Counted from the stretch's first letter, positions 15,010 through 25,344 are shown. The stretch: 64,000 nucleotides of DNA from Gordonia polyisoprenivorans (GCF_017654315.1 NZ_CP072203.1:5332001-5396000), one strand, 5' to 3'. Numbers and translations are program-made. The notes: generated by a model from the sequence alone, not told the origin.

Positions 15010-17841
15010 TCAACGCCGGCGGGACAGATGCGTGACGCCCCGATCGTCGACCCACCACCGCACCCGAACCTCGCTCGCAGCGCCACCACCCTTGCGCGAC
15101 AACACCATCCGCAGGTTGTCATGCACACGCACCTCGCCGGGTACCGGCCGGCCGGTCTCGGAAGTGAACAACACCGCGGCGGTGGCGTCGGCCGTCGTGT
15201 ACTCCCCCGCACCGATCGGTGCGGCGGTGAACTCCTCCGAGACCTGCGGGAGATCCAGGATGTCGGCCAGAAGCGTTGCGCCCTCGGGACTGCCGGGACC
15301 GATCACGAGTAATCCGGGATCGACGGCCTGCGCCCACCACGGGTCGTCGAGGACGACGGGCCCGCGCTCCTCATCGGTGGATACCGCGGCACCCGAGGCG
15401 ACCCGCACGGCGTCGGGTGCATCGATCTCCGACCAGACAAGCCTCCCCGACCGGCAGACCTCGACCACCGAGGAGTAGATCCCGCGAGCGACACCGGGCG
15501 AGATCGTTCTCACCCGATCGCCCAGTCTGGCCAGCAACAACGATGCCTCCGTGGCGGATTCGGGCGGTAGCGCTGCGAGCGCAGGAGCCAGTTCGTCCGC
15601 GTACGGATGCACCAACGGATCGAGCACACCGACGAGTGAGTGATCCGACGGCGCGCGGTATTCGCCGACCAGTAAACCGTCGACCTCGGCGAAGTGGCGC
15701 AACCACCAGGCGGTGTACCCCTCGCGATCGTCGAGCGCTCGTGCCGTCTGCTCGTCCTCGACGATCAACGTCAGGGCCTGCGCCCACCGGTCGGGATCGA
15801 CGAGGTCGAGATCGCGGATGGCGCACAGACGTTCCGGGGCATCCGGCAAGGTCTCCCACCACTGCTCCTCGTCGGGGAGATCATGATCGGGCCCCGTCGG
15901 CAGGTCGTCGCCGATCACTGCGAACGACCATCCCACCCCGAGCCGGCGAAGCGCCGCGACCCCGTGTCGCTCGGCGACGGCGCCGTCGAGCAGACCGAAG
16001 GGATGGTCCTCGACGAGCACCGCGGCCAACGGCGAATCGGCGAGCAGCAACTCGTCGGCACTGCGTAACTCACCATCGTCGGCGAGTAGCGGAAGCCGCG
16101 ACAGCCATTCGGGCACATCGGCTTCCGTGTCTGCGCCGAGCAGCGCGAGCACCTCCTCGGCCAAACCGGTGGCGTCGACCTCCTCACCCGCACCGTCCTC
16201 GACGAGGTCGGCAGCCTCCTCGACGAGCATGCGTAGCGCCGGATCGGCGAGCGCATCGGTGATCGAAAGCCGGTGCACACCGAGTCGTTCCAGGAGTGGA
16301 TGGTCGGCTTCGGCCGCGACGGTACGAATCCAGCGCAGGGGCGTCTGCACGGCGTGCGCGGTGAACAATCCGCGCGCACCGATGTTCATCCGACCATCCG
16401 AACGCGGGATGGGCAGCGCGGCAAGTTCTTCGGCATCGAGGGCCGTCGACACCAGCGGTGCGAGCGCCGCGTACAACCGCCCCCACCACGCCGCGTCACG
16501 TTCCACACCGGTCAGCCGCTCCGCCAACGACGCCAACCCGATCCGGGTGACCCCGAGCGATTCGAGCACCGGCAGTTGATGTGCGAGAGACAGATCCGGA
16601 TGGACGAGATCGGCGAGCAACTCACCGAGAACCTCCGCGAGATCGGGACCGACCCCGATCAGCACCGCCGCGCGATCCGGCACCAGCGGCGTCCCCGCGA
16701 TACCGGGAAGCCATGCAGTACGGCGCAGTTCGTCGAGCACCGCGTCGATCAACCGGGCATCGTCACCGTTACGCGCGCGATGCGCGCGGGGAACGAGTGC
16801 CACACCGTCGCCGGGCTCGGCAAGACGCAGCATATCCACGTAACCCGCTGCGGCCGCGGCGATGTCGGCATCGGGGTGCACGTGGCGACGATCCTGGGTG
16901 AGCGGGAGACGGGCGATGAGCCGACACGGCAACGACAGTTCGATGTCCGTCGGTGTCGGCGCCCAGAGCACATCGGCCGCCGACGCGTCCGCCCCGGCAC
17001 TGACCGGCCGACCATCGTCGGCGCGCAACCATCGTGACGGCCCGTGCTCGATCTCGGCGAAGTCCCGACTCCGCCGATCGTCCCGGCCCGTCACGGTCAC
17101 CGTGAGCCGACGAACTCGGGAACCGGAGGACAGTTCGTCGTCGGCGAGTTCGGTCCGGCCGATCTCGAAAGCGTTGTCCTCCACGGTGATCAACCGCAGC
17201 GCGGTCAGCGCCAGAAGCAGATCGGGGGCCTGCGCGGCGGCTGCGTCGAGGATCGCTTGCGGGTCGAGTCCCTCGACCAGGCCGAGTACGATCTCGGTCG
17301 TGAATCCGGCACGGGGCACGCCTTCGTCCGGCCAAGCCAGCCGCAGGAGCGGAACCCGCTGTGCGTCAACGATTCCCGCGTCCGCAACTGCCACAGCGGT
17401 GCGTGCCCGATCGAAGCGGATCGTCCCGCTCGTCGAGCGGATCTCGACGGTGTGCGCGACGGCGGCGGTGGCGCTGAATCCCACCCCGAACCGGCCGATG
17501 ACGCCTCCGGTGTCGTCGGGCCGTTTGGCCGAGACACGTAGCGCCAGCAGCGACCGCACCCCCGCTTCGGTCAGCGGCGCACCGGTATTGGCAACGTGCA
17601 AACCGTCGGCATCCGACCAGATCGCGACCTCGCCGTCCACTCCTCCGAGCCGGGCCGCATCGGCAGCGTTGGTGACGAGTTCAACGAACAGGCGGTCGCG
17701 GTAACCGACACTGGCCAGATCATCTTCGGCGGCAACATCTTCGGCCAGACGGGTCGGTGAGTCCCGCCACGCCGACAGCGTCGCCGCAGCGAGGTCAGCG
17801 GTACCGAAGGTATCGGTGTTCAACGGGTCGGGGCCTGGCAA
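15010..17841 (-). CDS. sacsin N-terminal-type GHKL ATPase domain protein
   Basis: 943 aa. The first 200 residues are a Hsp90-like ATP-binding fold: N-box FVELVTNAADAARLGG near 52-67, a degenerate G1 box (DADGLHVANTGAPL) and G2 box IGRFGVGFSATAAV near 115-128. The remaining 700 residues match no family I can name and have regular Leu-rich helical segments. Such proteins in Mycobacteriales sit next to a DUF3027 gene, as here (8 bp apart), suggesting one operon. The start is a TTG directly after GGAG, which is tight; the true start could differ slightly. A chaperone-like role is inferred from the fold only. Confidence 0.8.
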   Translation of the reverse strand: MPGPDPLNTDTFGTADLAAATLSAWRDSPTRLAEDVAAEDDLASVGYRDRLFVELVTNAADAARLGGVDGEVAIWSDADGLHVANTGAPLTEAGVRSLLALRVSAKRPDDTGGVIGRFGVGFSATAAVAHTVEIRSTSGTIRFDRARTAVAVADAGIVDAQRVPLLRLAWPDEGVPRAGFTTEIVLGLVEGLDPQAILDAAAAQAPDLLLALTALRLITVEDNAFEIGRTELADDELSSGSRVRRLTVTVTGRDDRRSRDFAEIEHGPSRWLRADDGRPVSAGADASAADVLWAPTPTDIELSLPCRLIARLPLTQDRRHVHPDADIAAAAAGYVDMLRLAEPGDGVALVPRAHRARNGDDARLIDAVLDELRRTAWLPGIAGTPLVPDRAAVLIGVGPDLAEVLGELLADLVHPDLSLAHQLPVLESLGVTRIGLASLAERLTGVERDAAWWGRLYAALAPLVSTALDAEELAALPIPRSDGRMNIGARGLFTAHAVQTPLRWIRTVAAEADHPLLERLGVHRLSITDALADPALRMLVEEAADLVEDGAGEEVDATGLAEEVLALLGADTEADVPEWLSRLPLLADDGELRSADELLLADSPLAAVLVEDHPFGLLDGAVAERHGVAALRRLGVGWSFAVIGDDLPTGPDHDLPDEEQWWETLPDAPERLCAIRDLDLVDPDRWAQALTLIVEDEQTARALDDREGYTAWWLRHFAEVDGLLVGEYRAPSDHSLVGVLDPLVHPYADELAPALAALPPESATEASLLLARLGDRVRTISPGVARGIYSSVVEVCRSGRLVWSEIDAPDAVRVASGAAVSTDEERGPVVLDDPWWAQAVDPGLLVIGPGSPEGATLLADILDLPQVSEEFTAAPIGAGEYTTADATAAVLFTSETGRPVPGEVRVHDNLRMVLSRKGGGAASEVRVRWWVDDRGVTHLSRRR

Positions 17842-17849
17842 CTCCGGCG

Positions 17850-18704
17850 TCAGGCCCGCGCGTCCGGCTCACCGTCGGCACCGGCAGTACCGGCGCCGAC
17901 CGCAACGATCTCGAGCACGCCGTCATCGAAGGCGTCGTACGCCGGTGATCCCTCACCGCTCGGGGCGACGACGTCGGAGTGCGCCCCGCATCCGTATTCG
18001 GCCGAGACCACCTGGCCGTCGGCGGAATACTCGTTGGCGCACGCGCCGAAAGCCACCCGCAACGCACCCGACAGCGGGATGTAGAAACCGCAGGTGCAAC
18101 ACGGAAAAGGGGACGCCACCGCCATCTCTGCGCCGGGGCCGTGCTCGCCGTCGTACCAGCGCTGGGCGGCCACGTCGCGGCCCTCCCGGCTGAGCAGCCG
18201 CTTACGTCCGAGTCCGAGTACGCCGGCCACCTCGGCCAGGTCCTCGGGGTCCGGGGCCGATGCCTCGACGTCGTCGGCCGGATAGTCGTCGGCCACCTCC
18301 GGCACAGCGGTCGCGGAGAGCAGGGCACTCGTGGTGTCGACATGGTTGGGCACGAGCCGCGGATCGTCGGCGTCGGCGGCGAACATGTCGCCTGCCGTCA
18401 GATCGCCGGGCGCGACGCGTTCGCTCCACGGCACCCATTCGGGCGCGAGCAGCGCACCTTCGCCCGGCAGGAGGACCACCTCGCTGACGGTGACCGCGTC
18501 GGTTCCGGGCGCCCCGGCAACCACCACGCACCACTGCCAGCCGCGATATCCGGTGAGATCGGCGTCGAAGTAGTGCGCTGCAGCCCACTCACCTTCGGCG
18601 ATCGCCTGACGGTGGGCACCCGGCTCATGCCCGTCCTCGACGAGCGCGGCACGGGCGACCTCGACGGCGTCGAGCAACCGCGGGCCGTCCATTACTCCAG
18701 TCAC
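17850..18704 (-). CDS. DUF3027 family protein
   Basis: 284 aa from GTG 18704; an ATG four codons later (18692) has GGAG before it and may be the real start. It contains WVPWSERVAPGDLTAGDMF and cysteine-rich CCTCGFYIPLSGALRVAFGACANEYSADG with a GAHSDV ending, conserved in this actinobacterial family. The Cys cluster (CCTCG plus a later C) could bind a metal. A close homologue, as I recall, is Rv0883c of M. tuberculosis. Function is unknown. It precedes the sacsin-like ATPase on the same strand, and the MFS gene is divergent. Confidence 0.85.
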   Translation of the reverse strand: MTGVMDGPRLLDAVEVARAALVEDGHEPGAHRQAIAEGEWAAAHYFDADLTGYRGWQWCVVVAGAPGTDAVTVSEVVLLPGEGALLAPEWVPWSERVAPGDLTAGDMFAADADDPRLVPNHVDTTSALLSATAVPEVADDYPADDVEASAPDPEDLAEVAGVLGLGRKRLLSREGRDVAAQRWYDGEHGPGAEMAVASPFPCCTCGFYIPLSGALRVAFGACANEYSADGQVVSAEYGCGAHSDVVAPSGEGSPAYDAFDDGVLEIVAVGAGTAGADGEPDARA

Positions 18705-18811
18705 GCCCTCCAGTGTGCCTCACCCGGGGACCGCGGGTCACAGCGGCTGCGCGCGACACTTCCGAACGACACATACGGCGGGCCGGTCCGCCGATGAGGA
18801 ACAATTGACAC

Positions 18812-20806
18812 GTGATCGGACGGAAGTCGAAGGACAGCGCCGCAGCGCCCGAGGGCACCACGGGCCCTGCGGCCGCCGCGCGTACCCGACGCGACCCTGT
18901 CGACCACCCCGGGGCCGCGAATTATCCGGCCGACGGCGCCCGCCGCCGAGCCACCCCGACGCGAATCCCGTCGCACGGCAATCCGCCGGGCGGCAATCGC
19001 GGCGAGGCGTATCTGCCGCCGCGGACCCATAATCCGCACCTGCCGCCCCTCGACGACGCGCCGACCGATCCCCACCACGCGTCGGGTGCGGGCGGTCATC
19101 GGACGCAGGCCCTGCCGACCGATCCGACGCCGGAGACCCCGAAGAAGATCACGGTCGCGCGGGTGGCCGCGATGCGCAGCAGGCAGCTGACCGCGAAGGG
19201 GCTCGGCAAGATCCATCAGGCGGCCACCGCCGACGGCGCCGATCAGTCCGGGCTGACCGCGCTGACCCTGCCGGTGATCGTGAACTTCGCCGTCGACGCG
19301 GCGATGGCGGTCGCGTTGGCCAACACCCTGTTCTTCTCGGCGGCCACCGGACAGTCCAAGGTGTCGGTGGCGCTGTATCTGGCGCTCACCATCGCACCGT
19401 TCGCGCTGATCGCGCCGTTGATCGGGCCGTTGCTCGACCGACTGCAGCAGGGGCGTCGGATCGCGATGGCCACCACCTTCGGTGCCCGGGTGGTGCTGGC
19501 CCTGCTGATCATGACCAATGTCAGCTGGGACCCGGTTGCCGATCAGCTCAATTACGACCCGTGGGTCCTCTATCCCTGCGCGCTGGGTCTGCTCGTGCTG
19601 TCCAAATCGTTCGGGGTGCTCAAGTCGGCGGTCACCCCACGGGTGGTGCCCCCGACGATCGACCTGCCACGGGTGAACTCCCGGCTGACGATGTTCGGGC
19701 TGGTCGGCGGCACCATCGTCGGCGGCGCGGTGGCCGCACTGTTCGAGGTGTTGTTGGCCAAGGCGCTGCCGTGGCACCTGCCCGGCGCCATGCTCTGGCT
19801 GGCGGTCATCGCCGCATTCGGCGCGTACCTGTGCATGCGTATCCCGTCGTGGGTCGAGGTCACCGAGGGTGAGATCCCGGCGACGTTGACCTATCACGCC
19901 CCGCACGACGCAACCGCGGCGCCGGGACGGGCGGGCGTGCGCGGCGGGGCCAAGGCGTTGGCCGCGAAGATGCGCCAGCCCCTCGGACGCAAGGTGGTTG
20001 CCGCGCTGTGGGGTAACGGCACCATCCGCATCCTCACCGGCTTCCTGACGCTCTACATCGCCTTCTACGCCAAGTCCCAGCAGGGCGTGCACTCCGATTG
20101 GAAACAGCTCGCGACGATCGGCGCGGTCGGTGCGGCGGCGGGGGTGGGCAACGCCATCGGCAACGGGGTCGGCACGCGTCTGCAGTTGCGCGACCCGTCG
20201 AAGATCGTGCTGTATTCGACGGCCGCATGCTTTGTGATGGCCGTACTCGCGGCGGTGTTCGGCAACATCGTGCTGGCGACGGCGACCGCGCTGGTCGCCT
20301 CCGGCACCAGCGCGATCGGCAAGGTGTGCCTCGATTCGTCGATCCAGGACGATCTGCCCGAGCAGTCGCGGGCGTCGGCGTTCGGCCGGTCGGAGACGGT
20401 GCTGCAGCTGTGCTGGGTCCTCGGCGCCGCTCTGGGTGTGCTGTTGCCGACGACGCTGTGGGTGGGGTTCACCGTCGTCTCGGTGCTCCTCGGGCTGGGA
20501 CTCGCGCAGACGGTGATGACCGACCGCGGGCGCTCCCTGGTCCCCGGCCTCGGCGGTGAGCGTCCCGAGCATGCCGAGCCGACCATGTCGTTCGCCGATC
20601 TCGGTACACCGGCCTACAGCCATCCGACGCAGCGACATGCGGCGGTCCGTCCGGATCGCCCGGACGGTCATCCGGGAGGCCGACCGGCCGATCCGGGGTC
20701 GGCGCCGGCCCGCCCGCACCGGCCGGCGGGCCCGGCGCGGGGTCCGTCGTCCCGCGACGCTTCCGGACCGGGTGCTCAGCCCACCAAGCGGATGGGATAT
20801 CACTAG
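18812..20806 (+). CDS. MFS transporter with long charged termini
   Basis: 664 aa from GTG 18812, with GAGGA upstream. The first 115 residues are disordered and rich in Arg, Pro and Asp; then about ten to twelve transmembrane helices start near residue 150 (LTLPVIVNFAVDAAMAVALANTLFF). The loop LLDRLQQGRR is the MFS motif A region. The last 110 residues (after DRGRSLVPGLGG) are again disordered, with repeated PDRP/GRP segments. It corresponds in position to M. tuberculosis Rv0876c. Substrate is unknown. The stop is three bases before the next gene, so the two are co-transcribed. Confidence 0.85.
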   Translation: MIGRKSKDSAAAPEGTTGPAAAARTRRDPVDHPGAANYPADGARRRATPTRIPSHGNPPGGNRGEAYLPPRTHNPHLPPLDDAPTDPHHASGAGGHRTQALPTDPTPETPKKITVARVAAMRSRQLTAKGLGKIHQAATADGADQSGLTALTLPVIVNFAVDAAMAVALANTLFFSAATGQSKVSVALYLALTIAPFALIAPLIGPLLDRLQQGRRIAMATTFGARVVLALLIMTNVSWDPVADQLNYDPWVLYPCALGLLVLSKSFGVLKSAVTPRVVPPTIDLPRVNSRLTMFGLVGGTIVGGAVAALFEVLLAKALPWHLPGAMLWLAVIAAFGAYLCMRIPSWVEVTEGEIPATLTYHAPHDATAAPGRAGVRGGAKALAAKMRQPLGRKVVAALWGNGTIRILTGFLTLYIAFYAKSQQGVHSDWKQLATIGAVGAAAGVGNAIGNGVGTRLQLRDPSKIVLYSTAACFVMAVLAAVFGNIVLATATALVASGTSAIGKVCLDSSIQDDLPEQSRASAFGRSETVLQLCWVLGAALGVLLPTTLWVGFTVVSVLLGLGLAQTVMTDRGRSLVPGLGGERPEHAEPTMSFADLGTPAYSHPTQRHAAVRPDRPDGHPGGRPADPGSAPARPHRPAGPARGPSSRDASGPGAQPTKRMGYH

Positions 20807-20809
20807 AGC

Positions 20810-21337
20810 GTGGTCAACCCCGGTGAGAAGAAGGCGATCGCGATCATCGTCACAGTGGCCGTCGCGTTCGTGGTCGTCGTCGCGGCAGGTGTCGGCATCC
20901 TGGTGGCCGGCAACACCGGCGAGGACAAGGACGACGCATACATCCAGCTCGCCGTCGGCGGCGACCTCCACACGGTGCAACCGGCCCGTTGGTGTGATGT
21001 GTTCGTGCGCGAGTGCACCCCGCCGCGGGATCAGCAGCAACGCACGACCCCGCGGGTACCGATCCCCCTGAACTCGACGGCGCTGCTGTCGGTGTCGGAG
21101 ACGGTCGCCAAGGCGCCGTGGAATCTCACGACCCTCTACTGGACCCCGCAGGGCCTGGTGGAGGAGGAATCACCGCAGGCGTCGAACACCACCTACACGG
21201 TTGCCCTGCGGTCGCGCCCGGACCGGGTGCTGCTCGGCGTGACGATCACCGCGGCATCGGCGGTGGCGACCAACCCGGACGGGTCGACCGACATCGCGCG
21301 CGGGATCATCGCCGCCGACACGGCTCCGCCCAGGTGA
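20810..21337 (+). CDS. DUF2771 family membrane-anchored protein
   Basis: 175 aa from GTG 20810. One N-terminal transmembrane helix or uncleaved signal (residues 8-33, VTVAVAFVVVVAAGVGILVAG part), then an exported domain with one cysteine pair (WCDVFVRECTPP) and the ending GIIAADTAPPR. The DUF2771 family is found next to this MFS transporter in Mycobacteriales, and a three-base gap here supports co-expression. Its role is unknown; an accessory to the transporter is possible. Confidence 0.8.
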   Translation: MVNPGEKKAIAIIVTVAVAFVVVVAAGVGILVAGNTGEDKDDAYIQLAVGGDLHTVQPARWCDVFVRECTPPRDQQQRTTPRVPIPLNSTALLSVSETVAKAPWNLTTLYWTPQGLVEEESPQASNTTYTVALRSRPDRVLLGVTITAASAVATNPDGSTDIARGIIAADTAPPR

Positions 21338-21359
21338 GGGTGAGCCGGGGAGACATGCC

Positions 21360-21782
21360 CTAGCTGTCGAGCTCGCGGGCGACGGCGCGCACGACCTCGG
21401 AAATGCGTTGTGCGGTCTTGCGATCCGGGTAGCGGCCCTTGCGCAGATCCGGCTGCACCTTGCCCTCGAGAAGGGTGATGAGGTCGGCGACCATACCGTG
21501 CAGTTCGTCGGGGCTGTGCCGCTTGACCTCTTTGCGCGCGGCTTCGCGGGTGTTCTTGGTGACGCTGGGCGCGGGTTCGAGCACGGTGACAGTCAACGCC
21601 TGCGGGCCCCGACGGCCGGCGGCCATGCCGAATTCCACCCGCTGGCCGGGCTTGAGCGCCTCGACGCCGTCGGGCAGCGCCGACGAACGCACGTACACGT
21701 CCTCGCCGCCCTCTTGTGCGAGAAAACCGAAGCCCTTCTCGGCGTCGTACCACTTCACCTTGCCGCTCGGCACTGTGCTCAC
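21360..21782 (-). CDS. cspB: cold-shock domain protein (CspB/Rv0871 type)
   Basis: 140 aa from GTG 21782. Residues 5-70 are a cold-shock domain with both RNP motifs ([14 protein letters not shown] and DVYVRSSAL), which binds single-stranded RNA/DNA. Residues 70-140 form a family-specific C-terminal extension ([20 protein letters not shown] and later [18 protein letters not shown], the former given by its ends) not found in the short CspA proteins. The same extended form, as I recall, is Rv0871. It may act as an RNA chaperone in cold or stationary phase. Its neighbours are transcribed convergently or divergently. Confidence 0.9.
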   Translation of the reverse strand: MSTVPSGKVKWYDAEKGFGFLAQEGGEDVYVRSSALPDGVEALKPGQRVEFGMAAGRRGPQALTVTVLEPAPSVTKNTREAARKEVKRHSPDELHGMVADLITLLEGKVQPDLRKGRYPDRKTAQRISEVVRAVARELDS

Positions 21783-21975
21783 CTTCACTCGAACGTCGTT
21801 GTTGCATGTGGTCGATCCACCACATGAAAGGGCGCCCTGACCCACGACAATGAGCAAGGCGCCTGGTGATGCCAGTCTAACCAATGGGCAAAACGGTTTC
21901 TCGAGGCAGCGCGACGGCCGCGCTGACCGGGCACGACACCGTCGAGGTCGCCCGGGGTGCACTACCGTGGAAACC

Positions 21976-22305
21976 ATGGAGAGGAAGCACGGCGCTGGCG
22001 CCGGGAGCGAAGCGAGCGTGCCGGGTATTCGTGGCGCCGGGAGCGAAGCGCGCGGGCCGGGTACACACGGTGCCCGTCGCTCGCTGACGCCGGGAGTAGG
22101 CGGGTCGTCGCCTTCGCGGCTACTGCAGGTGGCGGGTGTGGTCTTTGTGATCGGGGTGCTCGCGATCATCGCGCTGTTCGTCACCCCGGTGGCCGATCAC
22201 GGCGAGACCGCCCCGACCGCGGTGTATCTGTTGACGATGTGCGCCCCGCTGGGTTTCTTGCTGGGCGTGGTCTACGCGTTGCGGTCGGGCCGCGGGGCCC
22301 GGTGA
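21976..22305 (+). CDS. small membrane protein with two transmembrane helices
   Basis: 109 aa from ATG 21976. The first 48 residues are low-complexity, made by two in-frame 36-bp repeats that encode GAGSEA-type 12-residue units. Two hydrophobic helices follow: residues about 51-70 ([20 protein letters not shown]) and about 82-101 ([20 protein letters not shown]). The C-terminus is GRGAR. Position corresponds to Rv0870c beside cspB and moaA, and this family is small and membrane-bound. It is 4 bp upstream of the flavin reductase gene, so it is probably co-transcribed with the Moco genes. Confidence 0.75.
   Translation: MERKHGAGAGSEASVPGIRGAGSEARGPGTHGARRSLTPGVGGSSPSRLLQVAGVVFVIGVLAIIALFVTPVADHGETAPTAVYLLTMCAPLGFLLGVVYALRSGRGAR
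21997..22068 (+). repeat. 36-bp in-frame tandem duplication
   Basis: GGCGCCGGGAGCGAAGCG, then CCGGGTA, occurs at 21997-22032 and again at 22033-22068 with seven substitutions. Both units are in frame in the membrane-protein gene and encode [12 protein letters not shown] and [12 protein letters not shown]. The GGGAGCGAAGCG core looks like a mobile palindrome-type element that has settled inside a coding N-terminus. Confidence 0.8.
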
Positions 22306-22309
22306 TCGT

Positions 22310-22924
22310 GTGTCGGCTTCCGTCGATCGACCCTCGGTGATCGCCACCCACGCCGCTCTCGCGCCGGCATCGGACGAGGGTGCGCTGAAACGGGCGTACA
22401 GCTGTTTTCCGTCCGGGGTGGTCGCGGTCTGCTGCCATCGTGGCGCGCCCGAGTCCTCGGAGTCCCACGAGTCCTCCGAGCCCACGGACTCGGCCGGCCC
22501 GGAACTGGTCGGGATGGCCGCGAGCGCGTTCACGTCGGTGTCGCTGGATCCGCCGCTGGTGAGCGTGTGCGTGCAGAACACCTCGACGACGTGGCCGCGG
22601 CTGCGTGATGCCGGGACCGTCGGTGTCAGCGTGTTCGCCCACGACCAGGCGCAGTTGTGCCGCCAGCTCGCCGGTCCGGCACCGCGACGGTTCGACGGTA
22701 TCGAGCCGCTCGGCTCCGACGACGGAGCCCTGTTCATCCCGGGCGCGGCCGCTCACCTGTCGTGCACGATCGAAAGTGAGATCCCCGCCGGCGATCACCT
22801 GCTGGTGCTGCTGCGCATCCGGCGCCTCGACGCCGACCCGGAGGTCGAGCCACTCGTGTTCCACGCCAGCACTTTTCGTGCTCTGCAGGCACGGATACCC
22901 GACGACGACCCCACGCGGCGATGA
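22310..22924 (+). CDS. flavin reductase-like domain protein
   Basis: 204 aa from GTG 22310. FPSGVVAVC near residue 33 and GMAASAFTSVSLDPPLVSVCVQNTS (given in parts: GMAASAFTS, DPPLVSVCV) near 68-92 are the flavin-binding signature of the FMN split-barrel reductases. A Ser/Glu-rich insertion (PESSESHESSEP) sits between them. The family supplies reduced FMN or acts on its own as NAD(P)H:FMN oxidoreductase. The stop overlaps the moaA start by four bases (ATGA), so it is co-translated with the molybdenum cofactor genes; a link to that pathway is not established. Confidence 0.88.
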   Translation: MSASVDRPSVIATHAALAPASDEGALKRAYSCFPSGVVAVCCHRGAPESSESHESSEPTDSAGPELVGMAASAFTSVSLDPPLVSVCVQNTSTTWPRLRDAGTVGVSVFAHDQAQLCRQLAGPAPRRFDGIEPLGSDDGALFIPGAAAHLSCTIESEIPAGDHLLVLLRIRRLDADPEVEPLVFHASTFRALQARIPDDDPTRR

Positions 22925-24036
22925 CCGTCGTCGACCTGGGCCTGCCGCTCCCGTCGGTGCTGACACGCTCCGCCGACGAGTCGCGGTCCGGGGCGTCGAC
23001 CGCACCCACGTCCGGGCCGCTGCGTGACACGTTCGGACGGGTGGCCACCGACCTGCGGGTGTCGGTGACCGACCGCTGCAATCTGCGCTGCGACTACTGC
23101 ATGCCCGCCGAGGGCCTCGACTGGTTGCCGACCGAGTCGGTGATGACCACCGCCGAGTTCATCCGGGTGCTGCGGATCGCGGTGGCCGACCTCGGCATCC
23201 GCACCGTCCGGTTCACCGGCGGCGAGCCGCTGCTGCGCCGTGATCTCGAGGACATCATCGCTGCCGTCACCTCGCTGCCGCAGCGCCCGGAGATCGCGAT
23301 GACGACCAACGGCCTCGGGTTGACGCGCCGTGCCGCCGGTCTCGTCGAGGCCGGGTTGACGCGCATCAATGTCTCGCTGGACACCGTCGATCCCGCCCGG
23401 TTCGCCGAGATCACCCGACGTAACCGGCTGCCCGACGTCCTCGCCGGCCTCGACGCCGCCCGTCGCGCGGGGTTGTATCCGATCAAGGTCAACGCGGTCG
23501 TCCCGGATCGTCGGGACCTGGCCGGACTGGTCGACCTCGCCCGGTTCTGCCTCGACGCCGGATATCAGCTGCGGATCATCGAGCAGATGCCGCTCGATGC
23601 CGGACATCGGTGGGATCGGTCGCGGATGGTCACCGCGACGGAGATCCTCGACGTGATGTCGGCCCATCTCCGATTGCGCCCCGACATCGTGCCGCGTGGC
23701 GGTGCGCCTGCGGAGACCTTCCTCGTCGATGGCCACACCGACGCCCGCGGAGCACCTGCGCGCATCGGCGTCATCGCGTCGGTGACGCGTCCGTTCTGCG
23801 GTGACTGCGACCGGACCCGGCTGACCGCGGACGGGGCGCTGCGCAACTGCTTGTTCGCCGATACCGAGACCTCGCTGATGCCCGTGCTGCGGGGCGGTGG
23901 TGACGACGAGCTCGACGTCGATCGCCGGATCGCGCAAATGTGGCGGGAGAACGCCTGGGCCAAACGGGCCGGGCACGCGGTCAACACCGCCGGATTCCGC
24001 CAGCCGGACCGTCCGATGTCGGCGATCGGGGGCTGA
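22921..24036 (+). CDS. moaA: GTP 3',8-cyclase MoaA
   Basis: 371 aa radical-SAM enzyme for the first step of molybdopterin synthesis: it turns GTP into 3',8-cyclo-GTP. The SAM cluster motif is CNLRCDYC near 57-64, followed by FTGGEPLLRRDL (near 99-110). The second [4Fe-4S] cluster uses FCGDC and the later cysteine in LRNCLF near 320. The last two residues are the conserved C-terminal Gly-Gly. The first 40 residues are an extension with no obvious motif. It overlaps the preceding gene by four bases and is 4 bp before moaD. Confidence 0.97.
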   Translation: MTVVDLGLPLPSVLTRSADESRSGASTAPTSGPLRDTFGRVATDLRVSVTDRCNLRCDYCMPAEGLDWLPTESVMTTAEFIRVLRIAVADLGIRTVRFTGGEPLLRRDLEDIIAAVTSLPQRPEIAMTTNGLGLTRRAAGLVEAGLTRINVSLDTVDPARFAEITRRNRLPDVLAGLDAARRAGLYPIKVNAVVPDRRDLAGLVDLARFCLDAGYQLRIIEQMPLDAGHRWDRSRMVTATEILDVMSAHLRLRPDIVPRGGAPAETFLVDGHTDARGAPARIGVIASVTRPFCGDCDRTRLTADGALRNCLFADTETSLMPVLRGGGDDELDVDRRIAQMWRENAWAKRAGHAVNTAGFRQPDRPMSAIGG

Positions 24037-24040
24037 GCGG

Positions 24041-24289
24041 ATGCGTGTGACGGTCCGTTATTTCGCTGCCGCGTCCGCCGCCGCGAAGACCGAATCCGAC
24101 GTGCTGGACATTGCAGAGAACATCACCCTCGGTGAGCTCGAACACATTCTGGCAGCCGACAATCCGGAGTTGGCGCGGGTGTTGGAGCGGTGCTCGTATC
24201 TGCGCGACGAGATCGCGCTGTGCGACCGCACGCGTCGCCTCGGTCCGACGCACACGATCGACGTTCTCCCCCCGTTTGCCGGGGGTTGA
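24041..24289 (+). CDS. moaD: MoaD/ThiS family small sulfur carrier (molybdopterin synthase small subunit)
   Basis: 82 aa ubiquitin-fold protein. The terminus is PPFAGG; the last glycine is the site that is adenylated and thiocarboxylated to give sulfur to precursor Z. RYFAAASAAAKTESD at the start is typical for MoaD2. It is placed between moaA and the rpfA leader. The partner large subunit, MoaE, is encoded on the opposite strand beyond rpfA. Confidence 0.94.
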   Translation: MRVTVRYFAAASAAAKTESDVLDIAENITLGELEHILAADNPELARVLERCSYLRDEIALCDRTRRLGPTHTIDVLPPFAGG

Positions 24290-24304
24290 CACACCCGGCT
24301 CGCT

Positions 24305-24320
24305 TGTGACGTTGATCACA
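24305..24320. promoter_or_regulatory. CRP (cAMP receptor protein) binding site
   Basis: TGTGACGTTGATCACA is a fully symmetric match to TGTGA-N6-TCACA in both halves. The mycobacterial CRP homologue is known to activate rpfA through such a site, so cAMP control of rpfA here is likely. It sits 428 bp before the rpfA start, far upstream because of the long riboswitch leader. Confidence 0.85.
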
Positions 24321-24525
24321 TAACGAGTCAATAACGAGATGGACACAAACCGGGCGTCATGCCCGTGAACTGCACGGACACCGAAACAGGGCCCAAAGGC
24401 CCACCGGCACGCGGAAAATGGGTTGTCAGGACGGGGTGATTCCCGCTCTCAGACGTCGTACTGTACGAAGCGTCCTTCACAGAAGGTCACAGCACAGCAA
24501 ACAACACACCAAGATTTCCACCGGT

Positions 24526-25344
<819 letters not shown>

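Noticed and set aside
18701..21040. 779-codon minus-strand frame opposite the MFS and DUF2771 genes
   Set aside because: Composition is Arg/Gly/His-rich without hydrophobic pattern; the plus strand has clear transmembrane proteins with good starts.
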